Source: Amoebidium appalachense (taxonomy: Eukaryota > Ichthyosporea). From it: a stretch of DNA of 64,000 nucleotides. The position numbers and the translations under genes were made by a program. The notes below the pieces were generated by a model. That model ran no database searches. It had not been told where the DNA came from and worked only from the letters and a program-made list of their open reading frames with translations. The first letter of the stretch is position 1. The number at the start of each line of letters is the position of its first letter. The stretch spans positions 5,208,001-5,272,000 of the forward strand of contig CAVNZM010000016.1 of the NCBI GenBank assembly GCA_963693365.1, written 5' to 3'. Of the stretch, positions 13,136-24,466 are shown piece after piece.

Positions 13136-13870
13136 TTGTGTATGTGTGTGTGTGTGTGTGTGTGTGTTTGTGTGTGTACGTCGTGTGTGCGTGTGTGTAA
13201 CTTGTGTGTGTGCACATGCGTGTGTATGTGTGCATGTGTTTGTGTGAGTGTGTGTGTCTTGTGTGTGTGTGTGTGCGCGCGCGCGCACGCGCGCATGTGT
13301 ATCCGTGTAGGTGGATAACGACATTTGTCCTTCTCACGTTCCTGATTACCCACCTTTCAAGTAGTTTTTCCCTCGGATCTCGAACTTAGTAGCGTCCGGT
13401 TCACTCCAGCAGTTTGTCTCTCCCTCAGTCGTACCTAAACCACCAAGCAACATGAGAATGAGACACTCAAAAGCAACCACTACCTGTTCTGCATTGCCAC
13501 GAAGCCCACGATGTCGGATACCACAGCAAAACAAACCTCCCAGGAATCACATAGCTCACAATCTTGGAAACCAGCCATTCGTTGTAAAAACCGAAATCAA
13601 GTCGCCCATGCTGAAAGGAGGAAACACACCTTGCTTGAAGTCTCCATCCCTTCCCATGTTCATACTGCACAGTGATGTTATTGACTTTGTGTTCTTGAGG
13701 TTGGTCTCGTCTTCATCAATACCAGTATTATATGAAGATGATCTCATCATGCCTACATCTTTGGCGCCAGTACTAGCTGCCGGCACGCTGAGGCCATTCT
13801 CAGAAGGAGGTTTAAGCAGGATGGCGGGCCCACAGCCTGCTACATCATCAGTTGCGGCGGTAGGTGTCAT
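6656..13870 (-). CDS. DUF1336 / EDR2 C-terminal-like protein, seven exons, 320 aa
   Basis: Exons on the minus strand: 13870-13630, 13434-13354, 11980-11906, 11394-11300, 10029-9898, 8875-8729 and 6847-6656; phases agree at every junction and the sum is 963 nt including TAA. ATG 13870 is the first ATG after an in-frame stop. Residues 1-87 are Ser/Thr-rich and probably disordered. From about residue 88 the protein follows the EDR2 C-terminal (DUF1336) pattern: NCWSEP, FEIRGKNYLK, ELVDVDIF, YVQWAL, MVVVHFQ, FLEGDDDFRNQHFK, then DAHWLLKAACGSSKPILF, YMEIMCDTTSS and MAMEIEGRTPEELPERIWG. In plants this domain is the C-terminal part of EDR2, which also has PH and START domains; neither is seen here, so this is a stand-alone form. 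Biochemical role unknown. The introns carry most copies of the dispersed repeat described below. Confidence 0.87.
7431..8415 (+). repeat. tandem repeat, 437-bp unit, about 2.25 copies
   Basis: The anchor GTACGAAGTA near 7446 recurs 437 bp later and again 437 bp after that; the third copy ends near 8415. Differences between copies are few. The array lies in the last intron of the DUF1336 gene. A partial copy is at 45298-45616 and diverged relatives are elsewhere. Each full unit contains short perfect stems: CGTCTT with AAGACG, GGGTC with a facing CCC, and TTGCTT with AAGCAA. The conserved minus-strand open frame in each copy probably reflects only the recent duplication. Confidence 0.85.
10203..10490 (+). 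repeat. diverged copies of the dispersed intronic repeat
   Basis: The order of motifs GGACAACACA, GACGGACAGCACAATGCAG, an AGTACGTGTCAGA block and AGCAGAGCCAATCCTCA matches the 437-bp family. The last block occurs twice in a row (about 10360-10405 and 10425-10465). It lies in an intron of the DUF1336 gene, antisense to it. Confidence 0.6.
12475..12718 (+). repeat. diverged copy of the dispersed intronic repeat
   Basis: It shows AAGTACGAAGTAC, GATGCAGAATGCA, AAGCAGAGCCCATCCTCAGG, GAGTTTCGACC and CCCGTCTTGATCAGAGACG in the same order as the 437-bp unit, and is flanked by poly-G on both sides. It lies in the second intron of the DUF1336 gene, antisense to it. Confidence 0.7.
13076..13315 (+). 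repeat. (GT)n microsatellite
   Basis: Interrupted GT array in an intron of the DUF1336 gene, ending in an alternating CG stretch (about 13275-13295). Alternating purine-pyrimidine DNA of this type can adopt Z-form. Confidence 0.9.
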
Positions 13871-14376
13871 GTCTGTGTTTTCCGCCAAGCCAGGGGGCTT
13901 TCAGGGATCTCCTATCAAACGTTCACGAGTTCACCGTTGAAGCCAACTAGAGCTTGGAACAGGCTGGAAAGCAGTTTTGCTGTCAGTGAAAATTCTGTGA
14001 ACTACTTGCTGAGCCTCAAGATCTGACCTCTCAAAACGAAAAAAACTTAACCGCCAACATGCCAGATCTCTACAACAGCCCACAATGAGTACTAGCAAAC
14101 CATCACCCTTTCTCCTTGTCCCAATGTTGTTATAATCTGCCCTCTCACTCGGCTTTGTTTTTGCCCCATCTGCAACTAGTAGGCAGGTGATATAACGGAA
14201 GTCACCGATTTCAGATTCCTGCGGCTCAAAAGTGGGGCCTCCATCTTATGCCGGTCAATGTCCAAATCCGTTTTTAGTTATAATACAGCCTAAACTATGA
14301 ATAGGAAACAGGCTTTGGCGCCTTAATTAAAAGTATAGAAAATAAAGCGACACACATTGTTTATATGAGCAACATA

Positions 14377-14516
14377 GGGTGTCCGACGCGTATTTTGAGG
14401 TCAAAACAGGCAAAAACACATGTTTTGCCATATGCGATCGACTTCCACCGTCCCAGCCGGAAGCGGTTTTGGCTGGTTTTAGCTGATTTAGACGTTGAGG
14501 AAGACGTCGGACACCC
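14377..14516. mobile_element. MITE-like element with terminal inverted repeats
   Basis: The ends are GGGTGTCCGACG at 14377 and its reverse complement CGTCGGACACCC at about 14505-14516. The interior is non-coding. The size and structure fit a miniature inverted-repeat transposable element; no clear target-site duplication is seen. Confidence 0.55.
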
Positions 14517-14550
14517 CAGACCGCCTATATCAAAGTTTGCGCGTCTTTAA

Positions 14551-14850
14551 TGTTTGTGTCACTTTTGTGCCGAAACTTTTTCTCGTAAACATTTAGATAG
14601 ATGTATTTATTTATCTCAGATTATTCCGTTGGAAGTTAGAAGACTGTCTTGTTTAGATAACCCTGATATATTACGTCTATTGACCGAATGTTTAACGAGT
14701 TTTCTCGGGTGTATGATTATCTACAAATATTATCCGTATCCGAGAGTAAGGTTTTTTTGTATCTTCTTCGCTGAGATATCTGTGATATCTCGATTGTCTC
14801 TATTTTTGACGAGAACATCAATAAAGTCATTATAACAAAAAATATCTATA
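14551..14850 (+). mobile_element. 5'-truncated 3' end of the same non-LTR retrotransposon family
   Basis: The sequence matches 2922-3225: TGTTTGTGTCACTTTTGTGC, the peptide CHFCAETFSRKHLDR, the same 3' hairpin (14773-14791) and the shared tail motif ATCAATAAAGTCATTATA followed by an A-rich stretch. The frame breaks after NPDI. About 300 bp remain, a typical 5' truncation. Confidence 0.85.
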
Positions 14851-16179
14851 TATATATATATTTCCTACAACTTTACTTTGAGGGTGAAAACTTCGTTTCT
14901 AAGTGAAATCGAAAATAAATTGGCTTTGAGAGGCTGTAGATTAGTATTTGGCCCCGATTTTAGGCCCCACTTTTCGGCCAATTAGATCTGAGACTGGTGA
15001 AGTTGACGGAACACAATGTCAAATATTATTCGAGCAGCACTCATGAGCTGAGCCGCAGGCAGCCAATCAAATCGTTGCAGATAATTAACCAGATGAAGGG
15101 AGATCTCCAGACCGATTCGGGTAACCGGAGGTCACCTATTGGATGCCGAATCGACCCAATGAATGGCTCGAAAAGATAAGGCCACACACCCTCTCACTGT
15201 AGCATCGAGTCTTGTTGACACCCTGGATATAGAATCTAGGCCTACCTAAAAGAAAACGGTGCTTTTAAAAGGATTTTGAAAAAAGAACTTTATTGCTTAG
15301 AACAGATTGTCTCCTTTAAGTTTTTGCATGTGCAGAATTAATTCGTCGAAACAGCGATGGCGACTCGTGCATTCGTTCTTGACCCGATTTGCCTACTTCG
15401 GGTAGTGGACTGCTTCGGAGCTTCAAGATTACGCTGATGACCAGGTTCATCATTTTAGATCCGTGAAGTTCGCTTGAATGGAGCATCGTGTAAAGCGTAT
15501 TGATTTAGAAAAATATAGAAAAGGCATTATAGTGAATATTTCATAATCTGCTTACTAGAAGAATTCAGCTGTTAATCACAAGGTTTCTTTTAGTTTTCGA
15601 TAGAGCAGGACTGGGGAGTCCTTCGGCCCATATATGTCGCGCACCTTGTTTATGGCATGACCAATCAGCCTGATTTTTTTTAAGCGGTGGAACGTCGTGC
15701 TCCACATTTTCATGTTTTCGTGACCAGTATGAAAGGAAAAAAACTTTCAACATTATGTACTAACTTAAATGCTTTCCCCTTTTTCCGGGGTCTTTTTTTT
15801 CTTTTGACTGGTTTTTCATGCGCAATTTAGTGACTTTACTTCTGAACATAGTATGCTGAGGCAATGAGGCTCAGTTTTTCCGGGCCCGGAATCCGGGGGA
15901 AAATTTTGACTCGGAGAGATGATGAATGACTCAATGCGAGTCACCTGTTCGCTCATTTCAGTCTGTTTGGATTGGTCTCCCACTCTCTCTCTCTCTCCTT
16001 CCCCTCCACCTCCCAGTTTTCCTCGAGCCGTTCACAACCGTGACTTTCCGTTCATTTCTTACGAGAACAGGCTTTAACAGATTCGTTAGAGTGACCTTAC
16101 AAGTAGTAACCACAAGGTATCGTACAACCTCAAATTCTCCATTATACATAGCCTGTCTTCTTTTTTACCTCTGTAAAAA

Positions 16180-17322
16180 ATGGAGAAACACCTGATCATT
16201 TCTCTCATAGAGGTTGCCGGAGGCAAAGACAAGGACCCGTCCACAGGTCACCGATGGGACACTCCCTTGATTGCAGACGCTCTAAAGGCGCTTGGATGCG
16301 AAACGTTCGTCTATTTCTATACGGATGATGGCAGACATGCCCTTGCCGATGAGATCAAGAACAACGGCTCTGTGGCATACATTAGCAGATTAGATCCAGG
16401 GAAGTACGACAACTATACAGAGGGTATATACCTAAGGTTTCTGGAAGGGCTGCTCGAACATGGGTTGACGGGTTTTTCCACACCGAAGCAGATGTTTGCG
16501 CTTGGAACGAAGGAGGTTTTGTGGCGGCTGAGAGATACGAGACTGGGTGTCGGAGAGGAGAACGTACGAGTTTTTCGCACCAAGGAAGAACTTGATAGCG
16601 GTTTCTGGGAGTTTTTGGTTTCTGCACCAAAGGAAGAGGGAAGAGTTCTAAAGCAGAACCGAGGCGCCGGGGGTCTGGGGACATACTGGGTGAGGGTTCA
16701 GGGTGAGGTGGGGAGTGAGAGAGCGAGCGCGCATGTTTTGGTGAGGGAGGCGCATGATGCGAAGCAGAGAGAGTATACGTGGGGTGAGTTTGTAGACGTG
16801 ATGTCATCACAACATCTGGACAGCACGAAAGAAGGTGAGAGTGTCGAGGGGAAACATCTTCTGGTGGCTGTGCCATTCTTTTCAGGGATAAAGAATGGCG
16901 AAAGGAGATTAATTGCAACTGGGGAGAGAGTCGTAGCGGTGGTAGACAAACAGGGAGTTCCGGCGGAAGATGGGAAGTACTTTTCGTGCACGGGCAGGGC
17001 GGGAGCGACACACACATACCTCTATGGAGATGATTGGGAGGGGAAGGAACCATGGGTTACTTTAACACATCTGCTGGAAGAGAACATTGCCGACATTAAG
17101 ACGTTAACGGGGTTACGGGAGTTGCCTCCCCTGTGGACTGCTGATTTCATACAAGTAGCGGATGGGGAGGGTAGGTATGTGATTGGCGAGTGTAATTGCT
17201 CATGTTTCGGGTTTGGCGCCAAGCAGCCTAATGTGGCAAAGGCTTTTGCCGAAGAGATTGTGAGAAGATTGAAGCTTGGGGTGCGAGTTGAGTGTGAGAG
17301 GCCCTATGTGCAACACATGTAG
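16180..17322 (+). CDS. Cj0069-like (ATP-grasp-type) protein, single exon, 380 aa
   Basis: One uninterrupted frame runs from ATG 16180 to TAG 17320-17322, in contrast to the intron-rich genes around it. The protein starts MEKHLIISLIEVAGGKDKD and contains HRWDTPLIADAL, VLKQNRGAGGLGTYWV (a glycine-rich loop after a Lys, as in ATP-grasp nucleotide-binding regions), VPFFSGIKNGERRLIATG, and a C-terminal GECNCSCFGFGAKQ with clustered Cys. The order resembles the bacterial Cj0069 family, whose substrate is not known to me. The assignment is from recalled sequence character and was not checked. If correct, a bacterial-type, intronless gene suggests lateral transfer. The peptide looks soluble, with no signal peptide or membrane segment. 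A decayed repeat of its 3' end follows at 17336-17460. Confidence 0.75.
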   Translation: MEKHLIISLIEVAGGKDKDPSTGHRWDTPLIADALKALGCETFVYFYTDDGRHALADEIKNNGSVAYISRLDPGKYDNYTEGIYLRFLEGLLEHGLTGFSTPKQMFALGTKEVLWRLRDTRLGVGEENVRVFRTKEELDSGFWEFLVSAPKEEGRVLKQNRGAGGLGTYWVRVQGEVGSERASAHVLVREAHDAKQREYTWGEFVDVMSSQHLDSTKEGESVEGKHLLVAVPFFSGIKNGERRLIATGERVVAVVDKQGVPAEDGKYFSCTGRAGATHTYLYGDDWEGKEPWVTLTHLLEENIADIKTLTGLRELPPLWTADFIQVADGEGRYVIGECNCSCFGFGAKQPNVAKAFAEEIVRRLKLGVRVECERPYVQHM

Positions 17323-17335
17323 ATCTAGTGGTAGT

Positions 17336-17460
17336 TGGGGAAGGTAGGTACCTAGTTTAGCGAGTGTGATTGCTCATCTTGTGAAATTGACACTAGTCAG
17401 CTTAGGGTGGCAAAGGCTTTTGGCGAAGAGAGCGATAAAAGATTGAAAATCCGAGTGTGA
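17336..17460 (+). pseudogene. decayed tandem copy of the 3' end of the Cj0069-like gene
   Basis: The stretch resembles 17160-17305: a GGTAGGTA block, GCGAGTGTGATTGCTCAT, GTGGCAAAGGCTTTTGGCGA and AAAAGATTGAA recur in the same order with substitutions and small indels. No open frame survives. Confidence 0.7.
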
Positions 17461-18006
17461 AAGGGGTGGTGAAGATTGAAGTCCGGGAGTGAAATGGGTG
17501 GTGATGTGCGTGACATGTGTGAACTATTGTAGGTGATATGACGAGGTGATTGAAGAATGTCGGGTACCATGGTATAGCAGGGACCTTGTTGATACTGGTG
17601 ATAGGTTGGTATGATTAATTGACGACGTTTACTGATAGAAGTGTAGATAGTATTAGGACACCAACCTTTGACGCTGTAAATGAATGCATTAAGAGAAAAT
17701 ATGCCAGAGTGGCAGGAAAGCAGTTTCTCAGCCAATTGATGGAAGGCTCGATTTGACTGAATGCTGAATGCATGTAGATATCAGCAAGGTGGTAGTGCAC
17801 TCGAGTGAGGGCAGAGTGCAGAGATCATCAACAGTTCTACGATGAATCTGTTGTCTAAATAATCAGAGCCCCCCCCCCCCCCCCCCCCCCCCCTTTTCAC
17901 CTCTGCTGCCGCCTATTTTCCCCTCCAACCCTGCAGCCTCCCCATTCCACTTTTAAATCCAGTCACATACCAAACCAGGTCAAATTCTGCTGCCTGTGAC
18001 ACCGAG

Positions 18007-18052
<46 letters not shown>

Positions 18053-18363
18053 CAACAAAAAAAAAAAAAAAAAAAAAAAAAATAAAAAAACGTCAACACC
18101 CCCGATCTATTACACCTACTCGTATCCACCGTAGCACACACTCCCCCGACGGTTCCACGCTACTACACTCACCCCCAGGCACTGTCGCGCACGCACATCA
18201 CTATCACCACCCGATCACCCACCTTAGCAACTGTACATACAAATGCACATGCACATATATGCCCTTGCCTATAAGTGCCACGTGTTTTGCGGATTTTATG
18301 GCACGACGTTCGACTCTCACAGAACCCCCTCGTTCCAACCCCTTTGTAGTATTCTCCAAGTCC

Positions 18364-18418
<55 letters not shown>

Positions 18419-18584
18419 AAAAAAAAGAAAGAAAGAAAAAGAAAAAGAAAAGAAATCGAATCCCCCTCCTCTTCCCCCCAGGGCACTATGAAGTTCTCTT
18501 GGAACACATTGGAAAAGCGTTTCCCGTATCCTGCCTCAGCCAGATCAATCGAAATAGGCCCCGAAGTGATAAATCTTATGTTCT

Positions 18585-18624
<40 letters not shown>

Positions 18625-19661
18625 CCTACCGGAATCGAGTAGGCTCCCGACTTGTTTTTGCAAAATTCGTTGATCAGAAGTGCTGCATGCATGGAAGTCT
18701 CGTTCCCTTGCCCCTCCCCTCGTACCCCCCCCCCTTTTTTGGGGGGGCAACATGGGACCCCTTGTTTCCCCCCTCCCCCTCCTTCCCCCCACCTCTGGCC
18801 CCCTAACACATTCGAGCTCCCTTGAATGCTCGGCTGCTCCTCGGCTGCCCCCCCCGCCCTCTCATCCCCCTCCCCCATCCTGAACCCCCCCCCCCGTCCC
18901 CCCCCCCCCCCGGCCGGCCCCCGCCTCCCTGAGATACCGGAATGATATAAACCCCTCCCCCCCCCCCCCCCCCCCCCCCTCCCCCTAAGCGTGCACACCT
19001 ACACATGTACACGGACGACCAGATCTACACAATCTCCTTCACGAATCATGCCAGGTCTACTGGGTTATTAAAGGTGGTTGAATCAGGGTGAGGTACGTTT
19101 GCTGTGTGTACCAACAGAGCTTCACATATCATACCGTTACGTATAAATGCAGGCAGTGGGCCGGGAACATGCCCCCCCCCCCCCCCTCCCCACACACACA
19201 CACACAAATACACACGTACACACACACACACACACCGTAAAAAAAAAAAAAAAAAAAGAAAAGCTATACTATGATCTCCACATAGGAGGCATATAAATGC
19301 CATTAAACCAATGCTCCGAACTTAAAGCTGGCGAGATGTTCAAGTTGTGTTGTACAATGTTGCACTGGCACGTGAGTCTGGGAGTCGCCGCCATGCATGT
19401 AACCACTTGTGCCTGTGGCGAACAAAGCAAAACTCCTCTATACGGTCTTGGGCGCGTGGGCATAGCCAAAATCCATATCATCGTATGGCGTATGCATGCT
19501 TGCGCGCACGCGGACTCACAAGGCAAACACCGTCCGCGGTGCACCGTGCACGTGTCTGAATGATGAGCGAATATTGGTATAATTCCAAGGCCAACGATGT
19601 GACCAAACACACCTGGTGCCCCGCCGGGGAGATGGGGGGGGGGGGGGGGAGCATATCAGTG

Positions 19662-19714
<53 letters not shown>

Positions 19715-19861
19715 ATCATGTCTGTGTGAGAATGTAGAAGCGTCTGCGTGTTCGGGTTTACTGTATGTGTTGTGTGTACATCTCTTCATGTACCGTACCG
19801 TTAATTTTTTTTTGGTTTATGTTTCTCTTCAAAGTGGTTACTTGTTTCTTCCTTTCTCTTC

Positions 19862-19929
<68 letters not shown>

Positions 19930-20353
19930 CGTGTCTGTCACAAGGTGTGTGTATGCGTGTGTGCCCACGTGTCCTTATCTGTGTGTGTGTGCCTGTCAGT
20001 CGGTGTGTGTAAGTGTGTGTGTGTGTGTGTATATATGTATGTTTGTGTGTGTATGGGATGGGGGTCACGACGGTCGACCTGGTTTTCTGTGTACTGTACA
20101 TGCAACATGTGATCTTTTCACAGCCGTCAGGCATGGCGATTGACAAATACAACTAATGAGGTGCGCAGCAGCATACACAAGCACAAACGTTCACGTGTTC
20201 ATCTTGTGCTTAAGTACTCGGAACAACTTGCACATGTATTGCAAAGGCTTGCACCAAGAAGCTTCACTTCAAAGTGCAAAATCTCGTGCCATGTAATGGG
20301 ACAAAGGTGGTGGTGGTGGCGGCGGCTGCGTGGTTTGTGTGTGTGTGTGTGTG

Positions 20354-20387
<34 letters not shown>

Positions 20388-20509
20388 GGGGGGAAAGGGG
20401 GGGGGGGGGGGGGGGGGATATAAAAGATGTCCAGTAGGTTGACTATTTTTTAGTTATTATTATTTTTTTCTTTAAAAAAAAAAAAAAAAAAAAGATTTTT
20501 TATGACCAT
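17461..20509. other. intergenic: C tracts, A tracts and GT arrays
   Basis: No supported gene. Contents include poly-C tracts (17871-17893, 18007-18050, 18364-18408, 18586-18622, about 18958-18980), A runs (18056-18083, 18409-18427), a CA array (19193-19235), GT arrays (19664-19711, 19865-19930) and two poly-G tracts (20355-20418). The right end is the 3' flank of the sepiapterin reductase gene. An 88-codon frame at 19297 has no recognisable similarity. Confidence 0.6.
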
Positions 20510-20616
20510 TTATGGGTCAGGGTCAAAGAAGTCGATATGAGACCCGGAGGCGAACTTGTCTGCCTGGAACAATCTGACAAGTTTCGCAGCTGACACCCTA
20601 GGGTCTACCAGGGTTC

Positions 20617-20705
<89 letters not shown>

Positions 20706-21197
20706 GCGTGTGTGCGTGTTCGTGGGCATGTGTGTGCAAGTCAGGATCAGCGTGCATGCATCATGTCAATGTCTTGAATAAGGATAGTGAAGTTTGTTCA
20801 ACTGTGAGCCACTCAAACCGCATGCCATGAGCACACAACAGCTTTGAATAGACATGGTACTAATAAACACCCAACTAGAGGCTTGTGATCCTGCCACACG
20901 TGAATGATACAGAGGTTGTGTATTTGTGTTGTCGTTTCAACGGTGTTCTACGCCGCATTCGCTTTTTTTCACCGTTTTCAATCCCCCCAGCCCCCCCCTC
21001 CCTCCTCCCCACCTCCCCCCCCACACACAAACACGTGCTCATGTGCACTATATGCATCACCGTTAATTGTGCAAGCAACGGCCATGTGAGCATAGGCATG
21101 TGTGACATAGTTTGAGGGCCCCTATAAGAACAGCGGAGTCAGATGGAAAGATACTGCGTTTCCCACCGAGGTGGGAAGATGTGTGTGGTGTGTGTAT

Positions 21198-21232
<35 letters not shown>

Positions 21233-21368
21233 TATGTGTTTATGTCTGTGTGTGTGTGTGTGTGTGCGTGTGTGTGCAGGTACACAGAGATAGCGAGAGC
21301 ATGTGTGTGTGTGTGCGCATGCGTGTGCACGCGTGTCCCCACACTCGTGTGTGGTTGTGGGGGAGAAA

Positions 21369-21406
<38 letters not shown>

Positions 21407-21903
21407 ATGTTGCAGTAAGTGATTGAAAAAAGCACATTATACAGACATTCTTTGGAGCTTGAGATTGTGATAACAGGACAGCAAATAAGAAAGATCACGA
21501 AGGAGAGAAAGGGAAGCCAGGGATATACCTTTAAATGCCTGTCGGCAAATTCTTCTCTCAGTTCTGTGCTACCGTACTGCTCCCGGCAGACCTGCGAAGC
21601 ACCACGATCCACATCGTCAACAATTTTTGAGTTATTAAGTTATTTTTTCTTTTTCTATCGTATAAAAGGTGATGCATATGATGCATGGGAGCAGGTGATT
21701 GGTGCGAATATCCAACTGTATGTGTATCTGCATTGTTTGTGTGTGGCGTGTAGGTGGGTGCACGTGTGTGCGGCGCTATGTGTGTGTGCAGGTGGGTCTT
21801 TGTGCGATAAAAGACACTTGTCAGGAAATAAACGAGTTGTGGGAAGCATTGTGTGTGTGTGTGTGTGTGCGGGTGAGCAAATGAGTGTGAGTGTGAGTGA
21901 GTG

Positions 21904-21970
<67 letters not shown>

Positions 21971-22079
21971 GGAGAGAGAGAGAGAGAGAGAGAGAGCGGG
22001 GCAGGGAGAGGGTGGGGATATAGAGAGCGAGCGAGAGAGAGAGAGTGTGTGTGTGTGCTTGTGTTAAGGCCAGGAAGAT

Positions 22080-22121
<42 letters not shown>

Positions 22122-22466
22122 TGGATAATACGATGAGAAAAGGAATTCAAAGTAGAACACTGCTTAGGTTACAAAAAAGGAGTAAGCTCAGTTGGAGAAA
22201 CTGCGTACATACAAAACAAAAACAGAACAGAACCGACCGTCATCTCAAGGCGGTTTTTCCACAACAAGGAGGGGACGGGGGACGGGCGGGCGGGGGGAGG
22301 AGGGGGAGGGGAGGGGGAGGGGGGAGGGGGTAAATGGTCAATAGTGGTGGTAGTGTTTCTGTAGGGGGGCAGGGACGGGAAGGGAGGGAGAGAGGGATGG
22401 AGGGAAGGAGGGAGGGCGAGAAAGAGAGAGAGAGAAAAGAGAGAGGGGAGGGCGGGGGGGAGGGGA

Positions 22467-22529
<63 letters not shown>

Positions 22530-22555
22530 AGAAAAGGGACGAGAAAGACCGAGAA

Positions 22556-22592
<37 letters not shown>

Positions 22593-22689
22593 GGGGGAGT
22601 AACCTGCATCATATCTGTGTCCAGGGGGCCTGGGGCATAGTTGATGAGCTTATAGCTATTGCCCACCTGTTCAAAGGCAAGATATAGGG

Positions 22690-22762
<73 letters not shown>

Positions 22763-22828
22763 CAAGGGGAAGGGGGGGGGAGGGGGGGGAGATGTTTTGA
22801 TGAGGGACCAAACCATAACCAACACAGC

Positions 22829-22862
<34 letters not shown>

Positions 22863-22927
22863 CCAACGGGGAAAAAAAAATAATAACCCGAAATTCCCCC
22901 CAACAGCAACAAAAAAAAAGGAATTTG

Positions 22928-22980
<53 letters not shown>

Positions 22981-23609
22981 GTCACCTGCCACTTGTACCC
23001 GATATCTCGCATGACACAACTCTCGACACAACTGCCACCCAACCCAGCAGACGTATTGCAACACTATCACCCCTTCTGCCCATGATCGTACACCCCCTCC
23101 CCCACACCGTCCACCACCCGACGCAACCCCCCCCCCCCCCCCCCTCCCCCCTTCCCTCCCCCCTTCCCCCCTGCCCCCCCCCCCCCACACACACACACGC
23201 TTCCCCCTTTTTCGTCACGAGAGTTCTCCAACCTGAGCCAAACAGCACACATGTTTCAACGTCACTGCCAACGGTGTAATGGGTACCGATAAAGCCCCCC
23301 CCCCCCCCCCCCCCCCCCCCCTCCCCCCCTCCCCCCCCTTCCCCCCCACACACACACACACACCTGCCTCCCCCCTCTCCTCCCCTGTGGTTACACAATG
23401 TTCTAGCCATTCAGCGCATGTCACACGTCCCCCTCCCCCTCCCCCCACCCTCCCACCCACCCCCCCCCCCCCCCCCCCCCCTCCCCCTCCTCACTCCCTG
23501 CCATCGGCCCAACAGTTTTGGTGCACATGGTGGGTCACAGTTTCAACCACATCCCCTTGCTCTCGAACCACACCCCGGCCTAGCTCGTTCAACCCCCATC
23601 GTTCAACCC

Positions 23610-23640
<31 letters not shown>

Positions 23641-24276
23641 TTCTTCCCCCTCCCCCCCAGCAGATCCGACCTCCCCCCTCCTCCCCCCCCCCAACCCCCT
23701 CCCCCAACCCCACCTCCCCCCTACAAAAAAAAAAAAAAAAAAACCCCTAGGACATTCTATCACACACCTCCTCAGTCCATTCACCCCCTGCCCCCCTCCC
23801 CCCAGCCCATTCAACCACACTCCCCTGTAGTCCATTTAAACACCCCCCCCCCCCCCCCCCCCCTTCCCCTCCTCCCCCCCCACCTTCCACTTGACCATAC
23901 CCTCCCTTAGGCCACCTGAACCCGTCCCCCTCCCCCGGCAATGTGATCACACACCCCTCTACTCACTATTCAAACACCCCCCCCCCCCCCCCCCCCCCCC
24001 CCCCACTCCACCGCCTTGATCACAAACCTCTTTAGCCACGACAGCATGCAGCATGTCCCTAGCCGACTTTGCCATACAATAGAGCCCCGTGTAGCCATGG
24101 GCCTGCACGGCCATAATAGACGATACGTTGACAATCCAGCCCTGGGGGGGAAGGGGGCGGGGGGGGGGGGGGGGGGGGGGGGAAGGCACAAGAGCACAAA
24201 AACAGGTAAATAGCGGCAAGCACACATACAAATGCGTGCACACACGACGCACACACACCGTGGCACACACACCGTG

Positions 24277-24315
<39 letters not shown>

Positions 24316-24425
24316 GCACACATGCTTGCTCACAGAGACCATGCACACGCGCACACAGACAGACGAAAACAGACACCAAAAAGCACACGCACACACACAC
24401 ACGCGCGCCTCAAACAAGCAGCTAC

Positions 24426-24466
<41 letters not shown>

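Larger units (their letters stand above)
13871..16179. other. intergenic region with nested repeats and no supported gene
   Basis: This is the upstream side of both the DUF1336 gene (-) and the Cj0069-like gene (+), so promoters of both should lie here, but I see no diagnostic element. It contains an inverted-repeat pair (14200-14242 and 14951-15000), a 140-bp inverted-repeat element (14377-14516) and a retrotransposon 3' fragment (14551-14850). The segment 15000-16100 has no repeat or coding signal that I recognise. Confidence 0.6.

Noticed and set aside
16382-17053. 223-codon minus-strand open frame
   Set aside because: It is the shadow of the Cj0069-like gene on the opposite strand.
19297-19563. 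88-codon plus-strand frame starting MPLNQCSELKAGEM
   Set aside because: No similarity, no splice or start context; likely chance.
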